A stretch of 64,000 nucleotides of DNA from Methylophaga sp. (GTDB lineage: Bacteria > Pseudomonadota > Gammaproteobacteria > Nitrosococcales > Methylophagaceae). Positions 16,353-24,302 of the stretch are shown in pieces. The DNA lies in contig NZ_VENF01000011.1 in NCBI RefSeq assembly GCF_009711715.1, forward strand, positions 62,001-126,000. The letters are read 5' to 3'. The translations under genes and the position numbers were made by a program. How positions within the stretch are numbered: position 1 is the stretch's first letter; each line of letters begins with the position of its first letter. Below the pieces are notes generated by a model, which saw only the letters and a program-made list of their open reading frames with translations, was not told where the DNA came from and did not search any database.

Positions 16353-17615
16353 TCACTTTGTATTCTTGGCGGTTTTAGGTTTGTCTCCAAATTCTTCGTC
16401 ACTATTTTTTTGAGCGACCTGTTCCAGCTTGGCCAACTTTTTCTGGCCCTGTTCGGGTTTGACGGTAAAGTCACGATCCAGTGTGAAGAAAGACTCACAA
16501 CCATCCGCTGTGATATGAATGGTATCGGAGATACCACAGGTCTTATCACCATCTACTCCCCACATCCAGGGGATAACATGAAAGGTCATACCTTCTTCAA
16601 GGATGGCCGACTCGCCCTGCTTCAGACTGCAGATATAGCCTTCATCCCAACTTGGCGGGAAAGCGATACCGATGGAATAACCGGAGCGTGTCACCAGCCG
16701 GGCACCGACATCATTATTGGTAATGATATTGCGTACCAGATTATCGACATCAGAAACGGTCATGCCCGGCTGAACGATTTCATGCACAGCATTCAGTGCC
16801 ATTTTCATCCGTTCCTGTGCTTTGTACATTGAATCACTGAGTTCACCCAGCACAACGGTACGCATCAATGCGGTGTGATAACGGCGGTAGCAGCCACCGA
16901 CTTCGAGAAAGACATGCTCGCCCGGCTGCACTGTGCGCCCTTCCCAGGTGGCATGACCGATCATGGTCCGTGGCCCGGAAGTAACATAGGGCATGACAGC
17001 CGGTGGCTCGCCGCCGGCCTTGAACATCGCGCTGCTGATGGCCGCGCCGATCTCGTTCTCGGTCACTCCGGCCGCAGCGGCTTCAAGCCCGGCCTGCATA
17101 CCGGCCTCGGTGGCTGCTGCTGCCTTACGCATCAGGTCGATTTCGACTTCGGATTTGCGAATCCGCCCCTGTTCCACAATCCCGAAACAGTCCAGTAGTT
17201 TGCCGTCGGTGAGTGTAGTGTGGATAAAGTCCTGCTGATAGGCCGGGAAAAAGTAACTGTTTCTTTCATAACCAATACGTTTGTTCGCCAGCCCGAACTC
17301 ACGCAAGGCATCGACCAGCATCTGAATCGCATCACCGGTATCCGGATAGGGTCGGGTTCGCTCGACCCAGGTGCGGGCAATAATGTTGGACTCCTCCATT
17401 TGCCGGGTAATCATGAAGGGTTCCTGCTCAAGCGGTACCACCAGCGCCTGGAAGAAGGAATAACCGGTGGTCTGATAGTCCGTCAGGTACATGATATTTT
17501 CCGGATCGGTGATAACCACTGCATCCAGCAGACGCTGGGCAATTCGGACCCGTAACTCGCTCAGCCTGCGTTCATATTCCTCAAACGGAAAGGTCATGTC
17601 CTCGCGTTGTCTCAT
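16353..17615 (-). CDS. doeA: Ectoine hydrolase (M24 peptidase-like fold)
   Basis: 420 residues, M24/creatinase-like: an N-terminal domain (MYLTDYQTTGYSFFQALVV) and a pita-bread C-terminal domain. The two Asp metal ligands of true M24 peptidases are missing: the region where prolidases have D-x10-D reads LEVGGCYRRYHTALMRT. That is the pattern of DoeA/EutD, which open the ectoine ring to N-acetyl-diaminobutyrate without a dinuclear metal centre. Its ATG overlaps the doeD stop (ATGA), with GGAGGA upstream. The C-terminus carries an unusual Lys-rich tail. Confidence 0.9.
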   Translation of the reverse strand: MRQREDMTFPFEEYERRLSELRVRIAQRLLDAVVITDPENIMYLTDYQTTGYSFFQALVVPLEQEPFMITRQMEESNIIARTWVERTRPYPDTGDAIQMLVDALREFGLANKRIGYERNSYFFPAYQQDFIHTTLTDGKLLDCFGIVEQGRIRKSEVEIDLMRKAAAATEAGMQAGLEAAAAGVTENEIGAAISSAMFKAGGEPPAVMPYVTSGPRTMIGHATWEGRTVQPGEHVFLEVGGCYRRYHTALMRTVVLGELSDSMYKAQERMKMALNAVHEIVQPGMTVSDVDNLVRNIITNNDVGARLVTRSGYSIGIAFPPSWDEGYICSLKQGESAILEEGMTFHVIPWMWGVDGDKTCGISDTIHITADGCESFFTLDRDFTVKPEQGQKKLAKLEQVAQKNSDEEFGDKPKTAKNTK

Positions 17616-18886
17616 GCCGTTTCCTCCATGACTTTCTGGGTCACATCGACCAGGATCCTGAGCCCTTCTTCAAGATCATTGTCAGGTATGGTCAGTGGTG
17701 GAATCAGTTTCACAACCCTGCCGCCGGTGCCGCAGGAGGCAATCAGCAAACCAGCTTCAAAACACCTTTCGACAATGGCCTTGGCCCGTTCACCTGTCAG
17801 CACGTCCAGACCGAGAATCATGCCCCTGCCGCGGATCTGCACCTGATCATAACGTTCCTCAAGCGGTCTCAATGCCTCGTTCATCACATCGCCCTTAGCG
17901 TGCACTTCGGTCATCAGGCTGTTGTCTTCGAAATAGCTCAGTGCTTCATTGCCGGCCACGAAGGAAATACTCTGGCCACGGAAGGTGCCGGTATGCTCAC
18001 CCGGCGCCCAGTACTCATCGACCTCCGGCTTAGTGAGGTTCATCGCAATGGGCGTACCCAAACCACCAAGGCCCTTGGCCAGACAGATGATGTCAGGATC
18101 AATCCCCATATCATCAAAGCTGAAAAAGGAACCGGTACGTCCCATGCCGACCTGTATATCATCGACAATCAGTAAAGCGCCGACCTCTTTCGCCAGTGCC
18201 GCCACTGCCTGCAGCCATTCTTTAGAGGCGACATTGACACCGCCTTCAGCCTGAATCGTTTCCAGCAGAAACGCAGCCGGTGGCGTAACCCCGCTGGAGG
18301 TATCACGGTACAAGCTACGCATATGCTCAATGCCTTGCACACCACAACCAGATTCGCAGCCCATACAGGGTTTGTTGCAACCAAAAGGATAATGCGACAC
18401 GTGATTGAGTGGTACGCCGGCCGCTCCCCGGAAATATCGGTTGGCCGTTGCGGCCAGTGAACCCAGTGTCATCCCATGGAAACCTCGGGTAAAAGCGACA
18501 ATTTCCTGTCTACCCGTTACCCGCCGTGCCAGTTTCATCGCGGCTTCAACCGCATTCGTACCGGTGGGGCCCATGAATTGCATTTTATGATTCATATTGC
18601 GCGGTTTCAGTACGACTTTTTCAAACCGTTCCATAAAACGACGCTTAGGAACGGTCATCATGTCCAGTGCATGGGTCACACCGCCTGACTGAATGTAATC
18701 AATAACAGCCTGGGTCATGCGTTCGTTGTTGTGACCAAAATTGAGCACCCCGGCACCGGCGAAAAAGTCGATATATTCCTTGCCATCTTCATCCATCTGC
18801 CTGGCATTGCGGGCTTTATCGAACACAACCGGATAAACACGGCAATAAGCTCGGATAGCGGACTCACGTTGATCAAATACACTCAT
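17612..18886 (-). CDS. doeD: Class III aminotransferase, diaminobutyrate transaminase of ectoine catabolism
   Basis: 424 residues from the ATG after GGAGGTG. PLP-enzyme features: phosphate-binding GPTGTNAVEAAMKLARR, cofactor Asp in LLIVDDIQVGMGRTG and Schiff-base Lys in IICLAKGLGGLG. It is strikingly like EctB, the diaminobutyrate aminotransferase of ectoine synthesis, but no ectA or ectC is nearby and all neighbours are degradative. It therefore most likely converts diaminobutyrate to aspartate semialdehyde. An insertion with five cysteines (GCNKPCMGCESGCGVQ) sits mid-protein. Confidence 0.87.
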   Translation of the reverse strand: MSVFDQRESAIRAYCRVYPVVFDKARNARQMDEDGKEYIDFFAGAGVLNFGHNNERMTQAVIDYIQSGGVTHALDMMTVPKRRFMERFEKVVLKPRNMNHKMQFMGPTGTNAVEAAMKLARRVTGRQEIVAFTRGFHGMTLGSLAATANRYFRGAAGVPLNHVSHYPFGCNKPCMGCESGCGVQGIEHMRSLYRDTSSGVTPPAAFLLETIQAEGGVNVASKEWLQAVAALAKEVGALLIVDDIQVGMGRTGSFFSFDDMGIDPDIICLAKGLGGLGTPIAMNLTKPEVDEYWAPGEHTGTFRGQSISFVAGNEALSYFEDNSLMTEVHAKGDVMNEALRPLEERYDQVQIRGRGMILGLDVLTGERAKAIVERCFEAGLLIASCGTGGRVVKLIPPLTIPDNDLEEGLRILVDVTQKVMEETA

Positions 18887-18939
18887 TAAACACCTCCAAA
18901 ATGGCAACGCCGATGCCGCGGCAACGGAAAACGGGCCGG

Positions 18940-20100
18940 TTATTCTGCTAGCGGCGCACCGACCAAGCGCGCATAAAGTCGAGTGACGAGTGGTATCAAC
19001 CTGTCATTGAAATCATATAAAGGACTGTGGCAAACAGCCTGATGTCCGGGTCCGTCATCGGCACCAATCAGGGCGAACGCACCGGGAATCTGTTCCAGGT
19101 AATAACTGAAATCTTCAGAGGCCATGACCGGAACTGGCAGCAGCTTGTCGAGGCCACCTTCCCCATGATCCAGTTGCCATTGCTGGCGTACCAAAGCAGC
19201 TTGTGAAGCATGATTGATGGTGGCGTCATAGCGGGGAAAATGTCTGACTTCAGCCTCAACGCCGTAGGCTGCTGCCGTTTGCTGACTGATTTGCGTGATT
19301 AATTGATTAACCCGTTCACGGGTCACCCTATCAGGCACCCGGATACTGCCGCCTATCAGCGCCGAATCCGGTATCACCGTCGGGGCGCTGGGCGCTTCAA
19401 TCGAGGTGACGCTGACGACTGCCGGATGCTGGGGCGCGACATGGCGACTGACAATCTGCTGCAGTGCCTGAGTCACAGCACTCGCGGCCAGTACCGGGTC
19501 GCGGCAGAGTTCCGGCTGGCTGGCATGGCCACCCCGGCCCTGCAGGTTGATTTGAAAGGTACCGTTACCGCACATGACAATGCCGTCAGGACAGACCAGT
19601 TTGCCAAAGGGAATGACCGGCCAGTTATGCCAGCCGAAAATCATATCAATCCCCTCAAGCGCGCCATCTTCAATCATCTTTTTAGCGCCATGCCCGCCTT
19701 CTTCGGCAGGCTGGAATAGCAAGGTGACCGGCCCGGGCAGTTGTGACTCGACTGATTTCAACCAGCTGGCTGTCGCCAGCAAGGTGGCAGTGTGGCCGTC
19801 ATGTCCGCAGGCATGCATAAAACCTTCATGTTCCGAGCGCCACGCATGCTCGTTTTGCTCCAGAATCGGTAAGGCGTCCATATCGGCCCGCAGGGCGATG
19901 TGCTGGCCTTTGCCCTCAGGATTAAGTCGACCTAGAGTGCCCAGCTCGGCACAGGATTGCCAGGGAATATTCAGGGCGCTGAGTTCACGACGAATCAGAT
20001 CTGCCGTGCGCACTTCCTGCCAGCCCAGCTCGGGATGCCGGTGCAGGTCATGGCGCAATTGCTGCGCACTGTCGATCGCTTGTTGCCAGATGTCACCCAT
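18940..20100 (-). CDS. doeB: N-acetyl-diaminobutyrate deacetylase, M20 amidohydrolase
   Basis: 386 residues from the ATG preceded by AGGGGG; 46 upstream in-frame codons are rejected as start region. M20 metal-ligand motifs are complete: HACGHDGHTATLL, QPAEEGGHGAKKM and FGWHNWPV. In ectoine catabolism DoeB removes the acetyl group from the ring-opened product. It is first in the operon, transcribed away from the tetR gene; 213 bp separate the two starts and contain one copy of the 15-bp operator. Confidence 0.88.
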   Translation of the reverse strand: MGDIWQQAIDSAQQLRHDLHRHPELGWQEVRTADLIRRELSALNIPWQSCAELGTLGRLNPEGKGQHIALRADMDALPILEQNEHAWRSEHEGFMHACGHDGHTATLLATASWLKSVESQLPGPVTLLFQPAEEGGHGAKKMIEDGALEGIDMIFGWHNWPVIPFGKLVCPDGIVMCGNGTFQINLQGRGGHASQPELCRDPVLAASAVTQALQQIVSRHVAPQHPAVVSVTSIEAPSAPTVIPDSALIGGSIRVPDRVTRERVNQLITQISQQTAAAYGVEAEVRHFPRYDATINHASQAALVRQQWQLDHGEGGLDKLLPVPVMASEDFSYYLEQIPGAFALIGADDGPGHQAVCHSPLYDFNDRLIPLVTRLYARLVGAPLAE

Positions 20101-20286
20101 CTTGCCCCCTGCGGTTTGACTCAAAACGGTGCACGTTTTGAAGGAATGCGATGTTGGAAGCGCCGATATGGAAGGGTTTTGCTTCGAAGACGATGCTTTC
20201 AAGTTCAGACTAACACCAAGCAAGGCTTGTTCCAACATTTAGAACCCTAAACAATAACCCCTTGTTCAGGCATCAATATCTTTTTC

Positions 20287-20301
20287 TAGACGACTGGTCT
20301 A
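20287..20301. promoter_or_regulatory. TetR operator, copy 1
   Basis: TAGACGACTGGTCTA, an inverted repeat TAGAC-N5-GTCTA, lies 12 bp before the tetR start. The identical 15 bp recur right after tetR, before yqhD. Autoregulation is the natural reading. It also lies in the shared region upstream of doeB. Confidence 0.82.
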
Positions 20302-20313
20302 TTTTTTGAAATA

Positions 20314-20967
20314 ATGCGCCACATAAATCAAGCAGCCCGATCACGATACAGTGATACCCGACAACAAATTCTGAATACGGCCCAGACTATCATTCTGGGT
20401 AAAGGCTTTGCTGCGGTCGGTCTCAACGAGATTCTGAAAACCGCCGGTGTCCCCAAGGGCTCGTTCTATCATTATTTCGAATCCAAAGAACATTTCGGCA
20501 GTGTCCTGCTCGAGAATTATTTTGATCAGTATATGTTGACACTTGATGCGCACTTTCACACTGACAACAACAGCGCGATCGACCGGCTGATCAGTTATTT
20601 CGATAACTGGAAGATCTCACAGTGCAGTGATACCAGTATAGATAAGTGCCTGGTGGTGAAACTGAGCGGTGAAGTGACCGATCTGTCTGAGAGCATGCGG
20701 CTGGCGCTCAAGCAAGGCACCCACCGGGTCATCAATCGTCTGGCTTCAGTCATACAGGAAGCCGTTGATAAGGGTGAAATCAGCATCGATGACGATGCCC
20801 AAACTGTCACAGAAGAAATTTACTATCTCTGGATCGGCGCTACCCTGCCTGCTCACCAAGGTCAATCACAACCCGGATGCTTTGCATGTCGCGATGAAAG
20901 CATTACGAGCAAGATTAAACCTCCCCCAGGCCAAAAACTGAACCCTTTTTATTTGCCTCAAAACTAG
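20314..20967 (+). CDS. TetR/AcrR-family regulator with a frameshifted C-terminus
   Basis: The N-terminal helix-turn-helix is clear (NEILKTAGVPKGSFYHYF). The protein is normal to about residue 176 (YYLWIGAT). There, a tandem CCTGCCTG at 20844-20851 shifts the frame; without one CCTG the text continues LLTKVNHNPDALHVAMKALR and ends with a stop at 20939-20941, giving a typical C-terminal helix of this family. As read, it has a 42-residue low-similarity tail and ends at a TAG that is part of operator copy 2. Related regulators (NemR, AcuR type) sense electrophiles or aldehydes. Dimerisation or ligand response may be impaired. Confidence 0.85.
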   Translation: MRHINQAARSRYSDTRQQILNTAQTIILGKGFAAVGLNEILKTAGVPKGSFYHYFESKEHFGSVLLENYFDQYMLTLDAHFHTDNNSAIDRLISYFDNWKISQCSDTSIDKCLVVKLSGEVTDLSESMRLALKQGTHRVINRLASVIQEAVDKGEISIDDDAQTVTEEIYYLWIGATLPAHQGQSQPGCFACRDESITSKIKPPPGQKLNPFYLPQN

Positions 20968-20979
20968 ACGACTGGTCTA
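20965..20979. promoter_or_regulatory. TetR operator, copy 2
   Basis: Exact repeat of TAGACGACTGGTCTA, 22 bp before the yqhD start. The shifted tetR frame uses its first three bases as stop codon. It should control yqhD and the three genes behind it. Confidence 0.85.
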
Positions 20980-21001
20980 TTAAATTAAGCAAAGGATCAA
21001 C

Positions 21002-22162
21002 GTGAACAATTTTGAATTTTTCAATCCAACCCGCATCGTGTTTGGTGAGGGACAGGTCAAAGCCATCAATAACCTGGTTCCTGAATCTGCCAGAGTATTG
21101 ATCCTTTATGGCGGTGAGAGTGCCAGAAAACACGGCACGCTGGATCAAGTCATGACCGCGCTGGGTCAGCGTCATGTCGAAAGCTTTGGTGGTATTGAAG
21201 CCAACCCGGGTTACAGTACATTGATGCGTGCCGTCGAACTAATCCGCGAACAGCGACTGGATTATTTGCTCGCCGTAGGCGGTGGCTCAGTCATCGATGG
21301 CACCAAATTTATTGCTGCTGCGGTAGATTGTGAAGGTGACCCTTGGGAGGAAATCCTGGTCCGGGGCGCAGAAAATATCCGCACTGCCCTGCCCTTTGGC
21401 ACCGTACTGACTTTACCGGCGACCGGCTCTGAAATGAATACAAATTCAGTGATCACTCGCTATGAAACCCATGAAAAGCTCGCATTCAGCAGCCCGTTAG
21501 TCTTTCCAGAGTTTTCAATATTAGATCCGACCAAGGCCTATACCTTACCAGCAAGACAACTCGCCAATGGCGTCGTCGATGCCTACACGCACATCATGGA
21601 GCAATATCTGACGTATCCGGTTGGCGCCAGGGTTCAGGACCGTTTTGCTGAGGGGCTGATGCAAACTTTGATAGAAATTGGTCCCTCCCTGCTGGCTAAT
21701 CCCGATAATTACGAGCTTCAGTCAAACTTTATGTGGACAGCCACACTGGCACTGAATGGCCTGATTGGCGCCGGTGTTCCTCAGGACTGGGCAACGCACA
21801 TGATTGGGCATGAAATTACGGCATTGCATGGACTCGACCATGCGCAAACCCTCGCGATTGTATTGCCCAGCGTGATGCAGGAACAACGCGCCGTTAAACA
21901 CGACAAACTACTACAGTACGCGGACAGTGTCTGGCATATCGAGGAGGCAGATGAAGAACGCCGTATCGATCTTGCCATTAACAAAACCCGCGACTTTTTT
22001 GAGCAGATGGGCGTGAAAACACGGCTCAGTGATTACCAGATCGACGCGGAGGCTATCCCGTTGATGGTTCAGCAGCTGGGGGAACATGGATTGACCCAGT
22101 TAGGTGAGCATGGCGATATCGATCTGGATAAAAGCCGCAAGATTCTGGAAGCCAGTCTTTAA
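21002..22162 (+). CDS. yqhD: Iron-type NADPH-dependent alcohol/aldehyde dehydrogenase YqhD
   Basis: 386 residues with strong similarity to E. coli YqhD along its whole length (MNNF start, LLAVGGGSVIDGTKFIAAA, LTLPATGSEMN, NGLIGAGVPQDWATHMIGHE). Metal ligands are the Asp of NGVVDAYTH and the histidines of GHEITALHGLDHAQTLA. YqhD reduces a broad range of short aldehydes, including acrolein- and methylglyoxal-like toxins, using NADPH. The start is GTG with AAAGGA 5 nt upstream. First gene of a four-gene operon behind the TetR operator. Confidence 0.93.
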   Translation: MNNFEFFNPTRIVFGEGQVKAINNLVPESARVLILYGGESARKHGTLDQVMTALGQRHVESFGGIEANPGYSTLMRAVELIREQRLDYLLAVGGGSVIDGTKFIAAAVDCEGDPWEEILVRGAENIRTALPFGTVLTLPATGSEMNTNSVITRYETHEKLAFSSPLVFPEFSILDPTKAYTLPARQLANGVVDAYTHIMEQYLTYPVGARVQDRFAEGLMQTLIEIGPSLLANPDNYELQSNFMWTATLALNGLIGAGVPQDWATHMIGHEITALHGLDHAQTLAIVLPSVMQEQRAVKHDKLLQYADSVWHIEEADEERRIDLAINKTRDFFEQMGVKTRLSDYQIDAEAIPLMVQQLGEHGLTQLGEHGDIDLDKSRKILEASL

Positions 22163-22177
22163 TACTAGGAGTCAGCC

Positions 22178-23167
22178 ATGTCTAAAGTAGTGAGATTCAA
22201 TCAAACCGGTGACCCGGATGTTTTACAGATCGTTGATGAGGAAGTCCCACCACCCGCGTCAGGAGAAATTCAGATCCAGGTCGCCGCTATTGGCCTCAAT
22301 CGTGCCGAAGCGATGTTCCGCCGGGGCCAGTATCTTGAAGCACCCGACTTTCCGGCCCGGCTCGGCTATGAGGCAGCCGGTACCATCAAGGCGGTCGGCG
22401 AAGATGTGCACGGTTACAAGATCGGAGATGCCGTCAGCACCATTCCCAATTTTCCGCTTAATCGCTATGGCGTTTATGGTGAAGTGGTAAATGTGCCTGT
22501 CACTGCCGTCGCATTCCACCCGCTTAACCTGAGTTGGGAAGAAGCGGCCGCAATCTGGATGCAATATCTCACTGCCTACGGGGCACTGATCGATATTGCC
22601 AAAATGCAGCCTGACGATTTTGTGTTAATTCCGGCGGCCTCCAGCAGTGTCGGCCTTGCAGCAATACAGTTATGCAATCTGGTCGGTGCTGTCCCGATAG
22701 CAATGACCCGCCATAGCGACAAGAAACAGGAACTGCTGAATCAGGGTGCCCGCCATGTGGTTGTCAGCGAAGAAGAGGATGTGATCGCCGCAGTCGAGAA
22801 CATCACTGAAGGTCAGGGCGTACGGATTATCTTCGATCCGGTTGGTGGCCCGATGCTGGAAACGCTCGCTGAAGTCGCCGCCAGTCACGGCATTATTTTC
22901 CAATATGGCGCTCTGAGCCCTGAGCCAACGCCATTTCCATTGTTTAGTGTGCTGGGTAAAGGCCTGACGATTAGTGGTTATACCCTGTTTGAGTTCACCC
23001 AGGATCAGCAACAACTGAAACGCGCCAAGGACGATATTTACGGCTGGCTTGAAGGCGCTCAGTTGAAACCGCTGATCGCCAAAACGTTCAGCCTCGATGA
23101 CATCGTCGAGGCCCATCGTTACCTCGAATCCAATACCCAGTTCGGCAAGATCATCGTTACTGTCTAA
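22178..23167 (+). CDS. Medium-chain dehydrogenase/reductase, quinone-oxidoreductase-like
   Basis: 329 residues with a GroES-like N-terminal half (GLNRAEAMFRRGQY, LGYEAAGTIKAVG) and a Rossmann half (AASSSVGLAAIQLCNLVGA). The catalytic and structural zinc cysteines of classical alcohol dehydrogenases are absent, so it belongs with zinc-free quinone or enone reductases. It lies 15 bp after yqhD with an AGGAG site, and 11 bp before the Old Yellow Enzyme gene. The cluster points to reduction of alpha,beta-unsaturated carbonyls or quinones. Confidence 0.88.
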   Translation: MSKVVRFNQTGDPDVLQIVDEEVPPPASGEIQIQVAAIGLNRAEAMFRRGQYLEAPDFPARLGYEAAGTIKAVGEDVHGYKIGDAVSTIPNFPLNRYGVYGEVVNVPVTAVAFHPLNLSWEEAAAIWMQYLTAYGALIDIAKMQPDDFVLIPAASSSVGLAAIQLCNLVGAVPIAMTRHSDKKQELLNQGARHVVVSEEEDVIAAVENITEGQGVRIIFDPVGGPMLETLAEVAASHGIIFQYGALSPEPTPFPLFSVLGKGLTISGYTLFEFTQDQQQLKRAKDDIYGWLEGAQLKPLIAKTFSLDDIVEAHRYLESNTQFGKIIVTV

Positions 23168-23178
23168 AAGGAATGTCT

Positions 23179-24276
23179 ATGAAGCAAGCATCAGAGTCCA
23201 AACCGGATTTGCAATCACCATTACAGGTGGGTGCCATTCAGCTCAAAAACCGTTTTGTAATGGCGCCACTGACCCGCAACCGCGCCGGTGAAGGTTTAGT
23301 GCCGACCGATATGATGGTCGAATATTACCGTCAGCGTGCCTCTGCCGGTTTGATAATTACTGAAGCCACCCTGGTTTCTGAGGATGGCATCGGTTATCCC
23401 AATATTCCCGGTATCTACAATCAGGCGCAGATTGAAGGCTGGAAAAAAGTCACCGATGCCGTGCATCAGGCCGGCGGCAAAATTGTCATGCAGATCTGGC
23501 ATTGCGGCCGTGTCGGCCATACCTCATTACTGGGTGGCAAACTGCCCATGGCGCCATCGGCGATTAAACCGGCCGGCGAAGTCATGACCTATGAAGGCAT
23601 GAAGCCATACGAAACACCTCGTGCGATGACGCCGGATGATATTGAGCGTATCAGGGAGAACTTCCGCCAGGCAGCGCATAATGCCCTGACCGCTGGGTTC
23701 GATGGGGTTGAAGTGCATGGCGCCAATGGTTATCTGCTGGATCAATTCCTGCGTGATGGCAGTAACCACCGGGATGACGAATATGGTGGCAGTGTGGCAA
23801 ACCGGGCTCGGCTGTTACTGGAAGTGGTCGACGATGTCAGCCGCATCTGGGGGGCTGACCGGGTCGGTGTTCGTCTGTCCCCGCTGCAGCCTTTTAATGA
23901 TGTCTCGGACAGTCATCCGGAACAGACCTTCCGCTACGCAGTTGAGCAACTGGATAAATTTGGTCTGGCCTATCTCCACATCACTGAAATGGGTGTGGAC
24001 AATCCGGGCGCTGCCGGTCCGGCATTTGATATTCATAGCCTGCGCCCTCTCTGGCACGGCATTTACATGACCAACTACGATTACAGCCTGGAGAAGGCCA
24101 ACGAGGTCATCGCCAGTGGCAAGGTGGATCTGGTGTCTTTCGGCAAACTGTTTATCGCCAACCCGGATCTGCCCTTACGTTTTGAAAAACAGGCGCCGCT
24201 GAATGAACCCGATCCGGATTCTTTCTATGGCGGTGATGAGCGTGGTTATATCGATTACCCCTTCCTCGAAGCTTGA
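23179..24276 (+). CDS. nemA: Old Yellow Enzyme-family ene reductase (NemA-like)
   Basis: 365 residues from ATG 23179, chosen because AAAGGA is 6 nt upstream; the ATG two codons earlier abuts it. FMN-barrel motifs: LKNRFVMAPLTRNRAGEGL, WHCGRVGH, and GFDGVEVHGANGYLLDQFLR with active-site His and Asn. NemA-type enzymes reduce activated alkenes such as N-ethylmaleimide and 2-cyclohexenone, and some nitro compounds. In E. coli nemA is controlled by the TetR-type NemR, which matches the TetR gene and operators here. Confidence 0.92.
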   Translation: MKQASESKPDLQSPLQVGAIQLKNRFVMAPLTRNRAGEGLVPTDMMVEYYRQRASAGLIITEATLVSEDGIGYPNIPGIYNQAQIEGWKKVTDAVHQAGGKIVMQIWHCGRVGHTSLLGGKLPMAPSAIKPAGEVMTYEGMKPYETPRAMTPDDIERIRENFRQAAHNALTAGFDGVEVHGANGYLLDQFLRDGSNHRDDEYGGSVANRARLLLEVVDDVSRIWGADRVGVRLSPLQPFNDVSDSHPEQTFRYAVEQLDKFGLAYLHITEMGVDNPGAAGPAFDIHSLRPLWHGIYMTNYDYSLEKANEVIASGKVDLVSFGKLFIANPDLPLRFEKQAPLNEPDPDSFYGGDERGYIDYPFLEA

Positions 24277-24302
24277 GGTCATAAACCATTAAAGGAGGAA
24301 TG

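Noticed and set aside
17612..18886. EctB of an ectoine synthesis operon
   Set aside because: ectA and ectC are absent and all neighbours are degradative doe genes, so doeD is the better label despite the EctB similarity.
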